DNA of 64,000 nt from Phragmites australis (GCF_958298935.1 NC_084938.1:25153501-25217500); one strand, 5' to 3'; numbered from the stretch's first letter, positions 24,375 to 35,499 are shown. Numbers and translations are program-made. The notes: generated from the letters alone by a model not told the origin.

Positions 24375-24860
24375 TCTTGGACACATCAGAAGTAAAAGTG
24401 ACTAGTTTGTCCCTCAGGCTTGCCGAAATTCGTCGCGCTAATATAAGCATTTGGAACTACCATGCACTATGTATTCTAGATTCTCTGCATCCGAGGCTTG
24501 TGTTTGCAAAATTAGTCGCAACATATACGTTGGGTATATGTACAGTCCTCTTAGTGAACCCTGTAAAACTGTTTGATGTACAATATTGTTCATATATGAT
24601 GTAAATTTGTTTGGTCGATCCTACACGGTTCGATTTTACTACCAAATTCCGAAAATGTCTTATAGAGGAAATTCAAGCTAAGCGTTGCGCTCTGATCTTG
24701 ACAACCTTCGGCTCAGGTCTTGCATAACTTCAGAAATGTGTGCTCACGTGGACCATGGATGCATGCTAGTGTTGTGGATAATAACCCCATATTTCTCCAT
24801 ATTCCAAAAACTGTTTCACATATTCTGCGGTTTTATTTTTTAGATAGGACGTCTGTAGAT
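24375..24860. other. Spacer between broken WAK and EF-hand gene 2
   Basis: AT-rich. It likely holds the WAK 3' UTR. Nothing else is supported. Confidence 0.4.
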
Positions 24861-25471
24861 TCTAAGGAGAAGGGGAACACTCACTCAGTCGCACTGTGCC
24901 CAACAGATGCAAACTTGGCCACACGGACAATCTCTAGTTGCAGGCTTTCAGCTGCCGGATTTCACAGCCGAAGGTCAACTAAAGCCAGCAGAAAGGCCAT
25001 TGTTTGCCTTTAGGCATGAGTACACGACGGCCCCGGCAAGCCATTGTTTGCCTTTAGGCATGGTTCGCGGTGCCAGCTCTCGGCCTCTCGAACGACCCAC
25101 GGTCTCTGCCGACCCTGCAGAGTGTAAATGCCGTCCGACTTCAAAGACCTTGGTGTCGGACCGCCCAACCGGCACCAAGTCGGCAACTGCCGTGCATTCT
25201 CCATCGACGAGAACTTCGCGTGGTTCCCAAGAACCAACGGCAACACGCGCCCACAGCATCTTACCGACGACGTCAAACCCGTCGGCCCAACCCAACCCTT
25301 CAAAAACAAAAAAACGTAGGCCCAAACGCGTCCTCCAGCGCACTCGACAGCGGCCAGCCTATAAAACTGGCCCGACCGACCGCCTCGGCATCTCATCAAA
25401 CCAAACCAAGACAACCTTCACTTTTCCACTCACACAAACACGTCCCGAGAACACACACAGCGCGTCCGAAG
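24861..25471 (+). promoter_or_regulatory. Promoter and 5' UTR of EF-hand gene 2
   Basis: It matches 30206-30868 from the GCACTGTGCCCAACAGATGC block onward, further upstream than the match with gene 1. TATA box TATAAAA at 25360-25366. An internal duplication of GGCAAGCCATTGTTTGCCTT-like sequence is seen at 24997-25052. Confidence 0.7.
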
Positions 25472-25894
25472 ATGAGCGTGGAGATACTGGACGGGAGCAC
25501 GGTCCGGAGCTTCGTGGAGGACGAGCGCGCCTTCAACTCGTCGGTGGACGGCCGGTTCGCGGCGCTGGACGCCGACCGCGACGGCCTGCTCTCCTACGCG
25601 GAGATGGCCGGGGAGCTGATGAGCCTGCGGGTGCTCGAGAAGCACTTCGGCGTGGACGAGGCCGCCGTGGGCGCCGACGAGCTCGCGGGGCTGTACCGCG
25701 GCCTGTTCGCGCGGTTCGACAGGGACGGCAGCGGCAAGGTGGACCAGCAAGAGTTCCGGGCGGAGATGAGGGAGGTGATGCTCGCGGTGGCCAACGGGCT
25801 CGGCTTCCTGCCCGTGCAGATGGTCGTCGAGGAAGGCAGCTTCCTTAAGGTGGCCGTCGACAGGGAGCTCGGCCAGCTCGCGAAAGCTGCCTAA
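25472..25894 (+). CDS. Two-EF-hand calcium-binding protein, copy 2
   Basis: Intronless, 140 residues, the closest relative of copy 1 in the array. Both 12-residue calcium loops (residues 33-44 and 83-94) keep all liganding side chains. Compared with copy 1 it has R instead of L at 81 and Q instead of E at 135. The same conserved ATG context, TATA box and 3' flank are present, so it is probably expressed like copy 1. A longer in-frame upstream extension to 25070 crosses the TATA box and is rejected. Role inferred from family: calcium sensor or buffer in the cytosol. Confidence 0.92.
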   Translation: MSVEILDGSTVRSFVEDERAFNSSVDGRFAALDADRDGLLSYAEMAGELMSLRVLEKHFGVDEAAVGADELAGLYRGLFARFDRDGSGKVDQQEFRAEMREVMLAVANGLGFLPVQMVVEEGSFLKVAVDRELGQLAKAA

Positions 25895-27353
25895 AGTTCA
25901 CGGTCTACTGCTTGTTTGAAGAGATTTTGATGTGTTTCCTATTCATAACTGCAATTTTGCACTGAGCTATATCCGGGATTGGAACCAGGATTATGTCACA
26001 ACTCGAGCGTGATTAGTGCGTTCTAGAGCAACTTCTTTGTATTTTCATTTCTTTTGATTTTTTTCTAATGAAATTTGCATGAGTTCATATGATGAAAACT
26101 ATAGATCATATGTGTAATGCAACTCGAAAGACTAAATCTAGACAAGTCTCACGCCCTACTGCCCTACATATAGCCGAAGAAAACTCTGGATTCTATGGTT
26201 TTCATCACATAAAACGATGACTATTTATAAGATGACTTATTTTCCTTTAAGCACGAGGCACAATTTTCATTTATATAAACATTTGGTAAGAAACACAGTT
26301 GATATATAGTAAATGGAAGCTATGATACAGATACGGTGTTGAATTTAAAGGTGCGCTTTAAAAAATGCACTCTTTAGTACTCCGAAGAATACGGAGCCTC
26401 CTCTTAATCGTCGCCGACACTGTCGCTGAAAAGACCACTAGAGGCCGAATCTCAACAAGAACCAGCGGTACTCGACTAGAATTTTGTTAATTTCCAGGCT
26501 TGTGAACATTAGGAAAATCACGGCCTGAATAACATTCAGTGAGCCCTTTTTGTATCATTGTATGCTGCGTTTACTTCCCAGCCTGCCAGGTCGCAGATCC
26601 TTCGTCAACACGAGCAAACTTCTCCAAATGTAAGCCCTAAAGAGTCGGTGATGTTTATACTAGTATTAAAAAGTGTACTCTATCTCATTGGAAAAGGACA
26701 ATACGGTACTGTACTTCTGTGCTCCTGCTGAAACTTCTCTCATTTTTGTTGTCTTCAGATGAGGGAACAGAGGCCCTGCCGGCCGGCCGGTTCGGTGGAG
26801 AATGAAAAATACCAGGGTTTATTCCATTTTGTTGAAGTGGTGTCCAAGTTACAAAACGTATCAAGCAAGATTAAAAGATTTTTGCAGCGCTCACGCTTGT
26901 AAAAACGTTTCCCCCTATCGGGCATTCAACTTAATCGAAATCTGTTCAGGTAGTGGGGCTCCGTTGATTCGTCGAGAAAAGGATTAAAATATTTTTATTT
27001 CAAACTATTTACTTGGTTATCATAGTTAACTTTGAACTTAAGCTTATCAAATGAGAGGAAAAGTCACAGGATCAAATAGTGAAAAACTTCACATTAAAAC
27101 ACCTAATCCCCTTTTGCTCGCCCCCTTTCTGCTATATTCTTATCCTGCCGTTGAAAGATCAAACTTATATTCACAAACTCATTACCTTATCTCAATCAAT
27201 TGAGTTTAAGATCAGGTGGAATCACCCCACCGTTGCTTCCTCGAAAAAAATCGCAAAAATTCCACAATAAGAACACCTACTTCGTGCTCGAACTGCAACG
27301 TAGCAATTGCCAATTGCCACATAGTTTTGTACCCGCTTAAGTATGGAACATAG
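25895..27353 (+). repeat. 3' flank of EF-hand gene 2, array unit copy D2
   Basis: Nearly identical to D1 without its two MITEs and without the LINE, so it supplies the empty sites for all three. The LINE empty site is at about 27332-27348. Between 13339 and 13372, D1 also has about 35 bases that D2 lacks. Confidence 0.85.
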
Positions 27354-27356
27354 TAA

Positions 27357-28030
27357 GAGCAACTACAACGGTCTCCCTATTCTGCTCGCCATCTCCACTT
27401 TTAGCGACCCGATCAAAAAATCGAGCTCCAATCCACTCCCTACTCCCTTTGCTATTTTTACCACCTCGGTACTTTCCCCCCCATCGCTTGCCACATTTGG
27501 TGAGCCATGCCCACTCGCTATTGGGCGTGGGAGGAGGCCAAGGGCAGTGCACGGGTAGTCTTCGCGCCCGACGAGCGCAACGGTGGGCTGGATCCGGAGC
27601 GCGGTGACGGTCGATGAGCGCAGTGACAGGCTAGATCCAGAGCTCCCAACTCGGACACGGCCGTGAGGTCCTCCAACCGGCACGGACGAGGTCCTCCAAG
27701 CTCCGGTCGACGGAGAGGCCGAGGGCGCCATTGCTGCAGCTGTTTGGGCCCTCCTCTGAGCCACGCAGTGTTTGGGGTGGCCTGGTGCTGGAGGAGGGGC
27801 GCGGTGGAGGGGGAAATTAGGGGAGAGAGAGCTGCTACTCACAGGAAAAAAGAGGAGATGAGAGGAAGAGAGAGGGCCGGTATGTGGGACCCGTGATAAA
27901 ATGGTGTATAGAGAGCTATATTTAGAGAGTGAGTTGGAGCGCGCTAAGAAATAGGAAAGCGAATTTGAATAGGAAGCTCTCTATTTAAGGGAATAGGGAG
28001 ACTTAAATAAAGAGTGGGTTAGAATTACTC
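27357..28030. mobile_element. PIF/Harbinger-type element, 674 bp, with GC-rich interior
   Basis: TAA flanks both sides (27354-27356 and 28031-28033). The inverted ends are GAGCAACTACAACGG and GAGTAATTCTAACCC. Array copy 1 has the empty site near 21320. The interior (27430-27890) is GC-rich with long frames on both strands, unlike the AT-rich ends, which suggests captured host sequence. No known domain is seen. Confidence 0.8.
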
Positions 28031-28345
28031 TAAGATGCTCAACTCTGTATGATGTCATCTGTGCGACGAGTACGCTGCATGTTCTTTCGATACATGGAGC
28101 ATTTGGAATTTCTTGTATAATCACACTGTCACTTACGCGCAACATCAGCATTCAGCAAAGTAAATGGTCTTTGTCGAGAGGAAACTTATTAAAAAAAAGG
28201 CTAGCATCAACTGGCGCGGCCGGCCGGCAGGCCATGGCCCAAACTGCCCTTGCCATTTCACGCTTCCCGATCGGCCACTGGCCACAGCACTTATCATGAC
28301 TGCCTGGCTGCCTTTGAGCTGAACACTACATGCATACTGCCGGTG
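28031..28345 (+). repeat. Truncated second copy of the WAK promoter
   Basis: It aligns with about 21325-21635 of copy 1 through CTGAACACTACATGCATACTGCC, then the similarity ends abruptly. The WAK coding region that should follow is missing, so this array unit has lost its WAK gene. Confidence 0.8.
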
Positions 28346-29164
28346 CTTGTTTTATTTGCAGTTCACCAACATACGATAGCATTCTAATTGTGAATGACTA
28401 TTTGGCTTTACGCACGGGGCGAAACAAGTTTTTTTTATATGCTTTTGAATCTAGATTAACAAACCTTTAAGCAACTATTTATAGGAGATCATGTTAGCAT
28501 TCTTCCTCTTATCACTATTTGTACATAATGCTAGATCGTTAGTGCTGTCTAGGGCACTAATGTCACCAGCCAGCTACAAATAGACACTCTAAATAAGATA
28601 ACCTCGGCCTCTACTTAGTAGTGACTCATATCACTTAACATCCGTCAGATATATGGACAACAGAACCACTCTTATCATTTAAAGTACTCTGTAAATAAAT
28701 ATCTTAAATGGTGGCTGCAACCCTGTTCATTGTTATGCAATCATGTTCAACGTTGCATCCCAAACAATCTGGTAAATAAATTGATGATTGGTACCCCTAC
28801 TATGGCCAACAAAGTAATATTTACCTCTTCATGGTACTACTAACCACCTAGAAAGCAATATAACACTTCACTCATCACTCAGCGATAATAAACTGTAACA
28901 TTTTCATAATTCATACTAACAAATATCAGAGTTAAATCCTCCGGCTTACTGACTTAAATTACTTCCACATTGAAATTATGTCCTTTTATTTCGTTCCATT
29001 CCAATTTAGCTACCAAAATTTGTTTCACCCTCCTAACCATACATTTTCATATATTATCAATTGTAGATATACAAGCAAAATAAATACAAACAAACCAAAC
29101 ATTACAGATCAAAGAATTTTCACCAATTTTCACTTTCACCCACACACAGAGGTGCGTGCAAGCC
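28346..29164. other. AT-rich sequence replacing the second WAK gene
   Basis: No coding sequence is recognised. It lies between the cut WAK promoter and the third D repeat. Its right end has GGTGCGTGC then CCACTAGT, reminiscent of a Helitron 3' terminus (short hairpin then CTAG before T), but no matching 5' TC end is evident. I keep this only as a possibility. Confidence 0.3.
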
Positions 29165-30205
29165 ACTAGTATCCTTCCAACACGAGCAAATTTCTCCAAA
29201 TATAATCCCTAAAGAGTCGGTGATGTTTGTACTAGTATTAAAAGATGTATTCTCTCTCCTTGGAAAAGGACAGTACGGTGCTGTACTTCTGTGCTCCTGC
29301 CGAAATTTCTTCATATGTTAAAGTCATCTTCAGCAGTTACCTTAAATTTTTATTCTTAAAAATACTATTACATCATCCTCTATCACTATTATAACATCTT
29401 TTATTTTTTCATATATGACGGTTACTCTATTTCCTAACTTCTGATACTCTATTTCTCTCTCCAGTCTCGCTGTGGGACTCTGTAAACAGTACTGCTACAG
29501 TTCGGTATAGTGCCCTCCAGACCCTCTGACAGACATTATAAACAGTACTGCTACATTAGTACTACAGTGTGCATACTGCTAATACTGTGCGGCACTGTAG
29601 CGCCTATGGGTAGCTGCTGGTGCCTGATTCCCAGTGCTACAGTACTTGCGGGGGTACTGTAGCACTGGATAACTACTCTGGAGTTGGCCTAATCTTCTCA
29701 TTTTTGTTGTCTTCAGTTCAGATGAGGGAACAGAGGCCATGCCAGCCGGCCGGCCGGTTCGGTGGAGCATGAAAAATACCAGGATTTATTCCATTTTGTT
29801 GAAGTGATGTCTAAGTTACAAAGCGTATCAAGCAAGATTAAAAGATTTTTGCAGCGCTCGCATTTGTAAAAACGTTTCCCTCTATCGGGCATTCAACTTA
29901 ATCGAAATCTGTACAAGTAGTGGGCTCCGTTGATTGGTCGAGAAAAGGATTAAAATATTTTTATTTCAAACTATTTACCTGGTTATCATAGTTAACTTCA
30001 AAGTTAATCTTATCAAATGAGAGGAAAAGTCACATGATCAAATAGCGAAAAACTTCACACTAAAACACCTATAGGCTAATCCCCTTTTGCTCGCCCCCTT
30101 TCTGCTATATTCTTATCCTGCCGTTCAAAGATCAAACTTATATTCACAAACTTATTACTTATCTCAATCAACTGAGTTTAAATCAGGTGGAATCTCCCCC
30201 GCCGT
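29165..30205 (+). repeat. Array unit copy D3 upstream of EF-hand gene 3
   Basis: It is related to 13920-14890 and 26600-27240 but more diverged, and interrupted by a 368-bp element. D1 and D2 lie downstream of an EF-hand gene. Its presence here without one implies a lost EF-hand gene or an unequal crossover. The 61-codon frame seen in D1/D2 has an early stop here. Confidence 0.8.
29322..29689. mobile_element. Tourist-like MITE in D3, 368 bp
   Basis: TAA flanks (29319-29321 and 29690-29692). The right end inverted is GGCCAACTCCAGAG and the left end AGTCATCTTCAGCAG is weakly similar. The interior resembles the element at 13382-13729 (blocks like ATCCTCTATCACTATTA). D1 and D2 lack it at this site. 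Confidence 0.6.
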
Positions 30206-30868
30206 ACATTCTAAGAAGAAGGGGAACTGTCAGTCAGGCGCACTGTGCCCAACAGATGCAAACTTGGCCACACGGACAATCTCTTCTGGTTGCAGCTGCA
30301 GGTTTTCACAGCCGAAGGTCAAAGAAAACTAGCAGAAAGGCCGTTGTTTGCCTTTAGAAATGAGTACACGACGGCCCCGGCAAGCCATTGTTTCGCGGTG
30401 CCAGCTCTCGGCGTCTCGAACGACCCACGCCCACGGTCTCTGCCGACCCTGAGAGCGTTCCACATTTCCACTGCAAAGTGCAAGTGCGGTCTTCAAAGAC
30501 CATGGTGTCGGACCGCCGACTGCCCAACCGGCACCGACTCGGCATATGCCGCGCGCGCGCACTTTCCATCCCGCGTCACGCAAAAAGACGAGAACTTCCG
30601 CGTGGTTTCACAAGCACCAACGGCAACACGCGCCCACAGCATCTTACCGACGACGTCAAAGCCGTTGGCCCAACCCAACCCAACCCAACCCGTCATCAAA
30701 AATAAAAAAACGTAGGCCCAAACGCGCCCCCCATCGCACTCGACAGCGGCCAGCCTATAAAACTGGCCCGACCGACCGCCTCGGCATCTCATCAAGCCAA
30801 ACCAAGACAACCTTCGCTTTTCCCACTCAAACAAACACGTCCCAAGAACACACAGAGCGCGTCCGAAG
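30206..30868 (+). promoter_or_regulatory. Promoter and 5' UTR of EF-hand gene 3
   Basis: Homologous to the promoter of gene 2. TATA box TATAAAA at 30756-30762, 107 bases before the ATG. A CCAACCCAACCC run at 30669-30689 is expanded relative to the other copies. Confidence 0.7.
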
Positions 30869-31291
30869 ATGAGCGTGGAGATCCTGGACGGGAGCACGGT
30901 CCGGAGCTTCGTGGAGGACGAGCGCGCCTTCAACTCGTCGGTGGACGGCCGGTTCGCGGCGCTGGACGCCGACCTCGACGGCCTGCTCTCGTACTCGGAG
31001 ATGGCCGGGGAGCTGATGAGCCTGCGGGTGCTCGAGAAGCACTTCGGCGTGGACGAGGCCGCCGTGGGCGCCGACGAGCTCGCGGGGCTGTACCGCGGCC
31101 TGTTCGCGCGGTTCGACAGGGACGGCAGCGGCAAGGTGGACCAGCACGAGTTCCGTGCGGAGATGAGGGAGGTCATGCTCGCGGTGGCCAACGGGCTCGG
31201 CTTCCTGCCCGTGCAGATGGTCGTCGAGGAAGGCAGCTTCCTCAAGGTTGCCGTCGACAGGGAGCTCGGCCAGTTCGCGAAAGCTGCCTAA
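30869..31291 (+). CDS. Two-EF-hand calcium-binding protein, copy 3
   Basis: Intronless, 140 residues, with the same loops at 33-44 and 83-94. Changes from copy 2 include R36L and A43S inside loop 1, Q93H next to the last ligand of loop 2, and L136F in the tail. No ligand-providing side chain is lost, so both sites should still bind calcium. Unlike copies 1 and 2, the sequence after the stop diverges quickly, so its 3' UTR regulation may differ. This is the most diverged of the three and marks the right edge of the array. Confidence 0.92.
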   Translation: MSVEILDGSTVRSFVEDERAFNSSVDGRFAALDADLDGLLSYSEMAGELMSLRVLEKHFGVDEAAVGADELAGLYRGLFARFDRDGSGKVDQHEFRAEMREVMLAVANGLGFLPVQMVVEEGSFLKVAVDRELGQFAKAA

Positions 31292-31755
31292 AGTTCAATA
31301 ACTACACCTACTTGCTTGGAGTTGACCACTAAATTTTGATGTGTTTCGAATTCATAGCTGCCATTTTTACATTGAGTTACAGCATTGCTACTTATTTACG
31401 TAGTATTTGTTCCTTAGTTACGTGATGAAATTATATGTGTAGTGTAATTTGCAAGAGTAAATTTCAGAAAAAAAAATCGCATGTTCTATGTGTACGAACA
31501 GGAAGGCAAGAAACAGAATCGATCACTATCCAGTGGTTAAAAGAGGCAGGGGATTAAATACTGAGAGTTCAAGTTTTTAATTAAAGCTGCAGTTCACAAA
31601 ATTATACTCCTTAGCACAGCTGAGTGTGAAAAATTAACATTACATACAGAGAGTATATCCAATAGTTACTGCGGCTGCTCTGCCAAACGGCAGAGGCACA
31701 GCTGCACGTTTGTTCTGCTCGTCGCCGGCCGGCCTTTTGCTGTCGTGCGTAGAAC
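31292..31755. other. Convergent spacer: 3' UTRs of EF-hand 3 and SGAT
   Basis: The first 90 bases are weakly related to the 3' flanks of EF-hand copies 1/2. The rest is AT-rich and includes the minus-strand 3' UTR of the aminotransferase. No other feature seen. Confidence 0.5.
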
Positions 31756-33410
31756 TCAGATCCTTGACGGGATCAGAGGCGTGGAATTCGACAGGTACGC
31801 CGCCGCGGCCGCCACGCCGCTGCCGAGCTTCACCGGGTAGCCCACGTCCTTGAGCACCATCTCCACCCCGCTCAGGCATGCCATCAGTTGCAGCTGCAGA
31901 GTTCCCACCGGCATACAGCGATCGTTAGTGCAAACTGCAACGCATTGCAGGATGTATGCATTGCGGATTTGCAGGTGGTGGCAAGCTGGGGAGACGTACC
32001 TCGTTGAGGTTGCCGAGATGGCCAATCCTGAACACCTTCCCGGCGACCTTGTTGAGGCCGAGGCCGAGGCTGAGGTTGTACCGCTTCCAGGCGTGCTTGA
32101 CGATCTCGGAGCTGTCGATGTAGGGCGGCACGACGACGGCGGTGACCGTGTCGCTGAACCACTCCTCCTTCTGGGTGCAGTTCTTGAGCCCCCACGCCTC
32201 CACGGCCAACCTGCGACAGAAAATTCATTCATTCTCACAGCACAAACCATAAATCTCATAGATCGAGTGCATGCATTGGTGTCTACGCAAGCAAGCAATG
32301 GAGGTGTGGACGTGTGGTCACGTGTACGTGTGGTCACGTGTACCTTGTGGCGGTGCCGAGGCGGTTGTGCCTCTTGATGACATTGTCGAGGCCCTCCTCG
32401 AAGATGAGGTCGAGTGCGGTGCGGAGGCCGTAGAGGAGCTGGATGGAGGGGGTGTAGGGCCAGTAGCTGCCCATCTTGTAGAACTTGAGGTAGTCCTTCC
32501 AGTCGAAGAAGACGCGCACGGACTTGGCCGTCTTGCTGGCCTCCAGCGCCTTGGGGCTGGCGCACACGATGCCCAGACCCGTCGGCAGCGACAGCGCCTT
32601 CTGCGACCCCGTCAGCGCCACGTCCACGCCCCACTCGTCCATGCGGAAGTCCAGCGCGCAGATGGACGACACGCCGTCCACCAGCACCAGCGCCGGGTGC
32701 CGGTATGCGTCTGCAATTGAGCAATTCCATGCGTGCATCATAAGACCTCAGCGACTCACACGATCGAAAACATATGTATATCGGATGAATCAGGACACTG
32801 ACCGAGGAGCTTGCGGACTTTGGAAAGGTCGTTGGTGACGCCGGTGGCGGTCTCGTTGTGGACGATAGCCACTGCCTTGATGGTGTGGAGGGTGTCCTGG
32901 CGGAGCTTGGCCTCGAGCACGGCGAGGTCGGCGCCCTGGCCCCAGTCGCTCTCCACCACGTCCACGTTGAAGCCCAGGCGCTGCTGCTGGTCGATCCAAA
33001 GCAGGCTGAACTGCCCGATCAGGAACGACACGATGCGGTCGCCCGGCGACAGCGTGTTCGTCAGCGCGCTCTCCCACGCGCCCGTCCCTGCACCGCACGT
33101 CCAGCGTTCATACGAACCATGCATCAGCACACTGACACTGTCACGCTTACTTGCAAGATGAACTGACGATGGAGCAACGGAGAGGTCAGTTGAGTAGAAT
33201 ACCGGTGGTGGGGATCATGAAGGGGGTGCCGGTGGTGGTCTTGAAGATCTTCTTGACGTCCTCGAGGAGGACCTTGGTGAGGGCAGGCACGGCCGGCGAG
33301 CGGTAGTCCTCGTTCTGGCGGTTCATGGCGCGGATGACGGGGTCCGGGATGTTCACCGGCCCCGGGACGAACAGGTGGGTCCGGCCAGGACCGTACACGT
33401 AATCGGCCAT
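31756..33410 (-). CDS. AGT1: Serine:glyoxylate aminotransferase (peroxisomal), 5 exons
   Basis: PLP-dependent class V aminotransferase of photorespiration: converts serine and glyoxylate to hydroxypyruvate and glycine in leaf peroxisomes. Exons (minus): 33410-33203, 33087-32803, 32710-32344, 32210-32000, 31893-31756, all GT-AG, giving 402 residues; the plant enzyme is about 401. The start reads MADYVYGPGRTHLFVPGP. The PLP-site GSQKAL places the Schiff-base lysine at K202, and WESAL near residue 74 belongs to the cofactor pocket. The protein ends SRI, a PTS1-type peroxisomal signal known for this enzyme. All exons join in frame without stops, so the gene is intact. A leader intron appears to lie before the ATG. 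Frames on the plus strand are shadows. Confidence 0.96.
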
Positions 33411-34157
33411 CTTGCTGCAATAAGCGCAGCAAATAAAAGAACAGGTCTGTGGTTAAAAGAGTGCGTGGGCATGGGATTGTTCATGTGCCTGTCGGGAGGC
33501 CCATTAGGACGCATCTACTCCTTACCACTCCCAACGTTTTTTTTGGTTCTGAAACTGTTTTGTGTCAGCGTTCCTCTAAGGAAATAGTTTCTTTCGCAAG
33601 CGAATTGTGCCAATCGGCCAATAGAAAAGGCCTGTAAATGCTATGAAGATAAAGTGGCTTGTTCCAGTGTGCAAAAATAATTCAATTACCTTCTGAATTT
33701 CTACTACACATGGTATTATTCCCTTTCATTTGTATAGGGCAAATTATGAGCAGAGTATTATACTGTTTCTTGATCGAAACCAAGAGAAGTTCCTGGCTAC
33801 TCATTCAGAAGCTCATAAACTTCTCGAGGATACTGTAACTACCAATATGTCATGGGAGAACTACCACGCACACACATAGCGCATGTTCAGACAACAATAT
33901 TCAGAGACAGGCTAATCGAACCATGCACTCTTCAGTCTTCACCCTTCATTTGTACCATAAACTGAAAAACGAAATAAAGTCTTCCAGTTTCTTCCCTATT
34001 TGCAAACTTCTTAGCAAACTACTGCTATACTGTACTGATCTATACAGCATCATTGATGCACTGAATAAGTAATTGAACCGGCAGAATTCGACGCATATAC
34101 GATCATCCAAACTTCCAAAGAAAAAACAGCTCTGAGGCGAAGATGTATGTGCGTACC
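33411..34157 (-). other. Probable 5' UTR intron of the SGAT gene
   Basis: Acceptor TTGCAG just before CAAGATG (33411-33420) and donor CAG|GTACGC at about 34157. The length is about 740 bases and the interior is T-rich in the sense direction. Inferred from splice-site appearance; a cDNA or RNA-seq junction would settle it. Confidence 0.5.
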
Positions 34158-34350
34158 TGTTTGTTGTGAGCCCCCTTCAGCAGAGTGGAGGAAGTTGGGG
34201 AACGAAAATGAACCGCGCACGTATGTTAAATACGTGCGAACGAGAGGAGGCTGGGGGGAAGATAGGGTAGCGAAGAAGGCTAGGAGTCATGGTGTCCAAA
34301 GGACAGTCCTTTCGTGGGCCCCGCACCAGGCCTACGTGGCAGATAAGGCG
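34158..34350 (-). promoter_or_regulatory. SGAT leader and promoter with G-box and I-box
   Basis: On the minus strand the order is CTTATC (I-box, GATAAG on plus at 34342-34347), then GCCACGTA (G-box-like ACGT core, 34333-34340), then a TATTTAA-like box near 34226-34232, then the leader. Paired G-box and I-box elements are known from light-regulated plant promoters such as rbcS, which fits a photorespiratory gene. Sites are read directly; function is inferred. Confidence 0.5.
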
Positions 34351-35309
34351 ACTTGGCGGGAGCCCGTGTTCGTGAGGCCCTCAGAGCTCGGTCGTGGAGT
34401 GACACTCAAGCTCTTCCAAGTTCCATGGATGATGTTGGTGGTGCCACTTAGACCCTAATCCTGCTGCAACACTGCTACAAAGCACATAGATTGATATATC
34501 ACCGGAGCATGTGAAAATAACCATGTAACTAAGATAAAGAATTCTTGATAATAAAAAGAATTCTTGAAAATGATCTGGATTTTTACTAAAATAACTGCTC
34601 AATTCAGTTTCATCGGATGCCTGAATGTCCCCAAAAGGGACCAGACCTCTACTCCAGCAAGTGTACTAAGTTTGCAACGAATGTGATTAGCAGGTGATCT
34701 TTGAGCTAGGCTGATAAAAAGTTCATGTCGTTGGTCAGGGGATGCCACTCTCGGATAAACTGACAGATTAACTCGGCTCCAATCGAGGCCAATCTGCAGG
34801 CGACGGACGCGGATTCCTCCACGTCGCCCTGTGGTCGGAATGTTATCCCCTTCGGCTCCGCTCTGCGGTGTCCGTGGAAACCCAGCATAATTCTTCTTCC
34901 TCTTACTATGCGCCTTCGTCTTTAAATAGAAGAGACAAAATAAAATGGACCTTGAAAAAGAAAATTGAAAAAGGATAGGGGAGGCAATAGCTAGGGAAGG
35001 TGAAGTGTGAGCTGTATTGAGTGCTGAATGGGAGCGAAGGATTGGAAGTATCCATGCTGCCTGTTGTCTGCTCTGCCTCGAGCGGAAGAAAAAAAAATCT
35101 ACACGCTGAATACACTTCAGAGTTCTTATAGGTGACGCCTCAACGTTTGACAGTTCGACCCGGGTGCAAGTCTCTTCTGGTCAGGTGACTGAAAGTACAA
35201 ATAACTTTCGATCATTTCTCCAAGGTCCAGCGAAACAGATATGGAGGATGGAGCCTTGCAACAAGAAGCACCGATAGAAAACCACAGCCAATTTAACGGC
35301 GCACTTAGA
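34351..35309. other. Intergenic region right of the SGAT promoter
   Basis: A GC-rich stretch at 34700-34890 holds a 60-codon minus-strand frame (34888-34706) that I do not recognise and do not call a gene. The remainder is AT-rich. Confidence 0.3.
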
Positions 35310-35499
35310 GCCTGTTTATTTTCCCTGCGGATTGTGAGAATCTGGATTGTGGATTGTGGAAGTTGCTCTGAGGTGGATTGTGAAATAGTGTCACAATTTA
35401 TATCTGGATTGTTACAATCTGCTTCTAGAATTCGTCTATTTATTTACATAATCTGATTATAGAACATAATTCAGAATCCAGAATCCGAAATAAATAGGC
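35310..35499. mobile_element. Small MITE-like element with inverted ends
   Basis: The left end GCCTGTTTATTTTCC and the inverted right end GCCTATTTATTTCGG match. The interior has repeated GGATTGTG/CTGGATTGT words. No clear target duplication can be read, so the superfamily is open. Confidence 0.55.

Noticed and set aside
25070..25894. 274-codon reading with EF-hand copy 2 at its end
   Set aside because: The extension crosses the conserved TATA box and promoter, so translation must start at 25472.
28346..29164. Helitron replacing the second WAK gene
   Set aside because: Only a CTAGT-like right end with a weak hairpin is seen; no 5' TC end at an A/T target, so it is not called.
30493..31245. 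250-codon minus-strand frame over EF-hand gene 3, with similar antisense frames over copies 1 and 2
   Set aside because: Antisense shadow of a GC-rich EF-hand gene; the plus frame has canonical calcium loops and a proper promoter.
34147..34458. 103-codon plus frame near the SGAT promoter
   Set aside because: Lies across the leader and promoter of the minus-strand gene; no family match.
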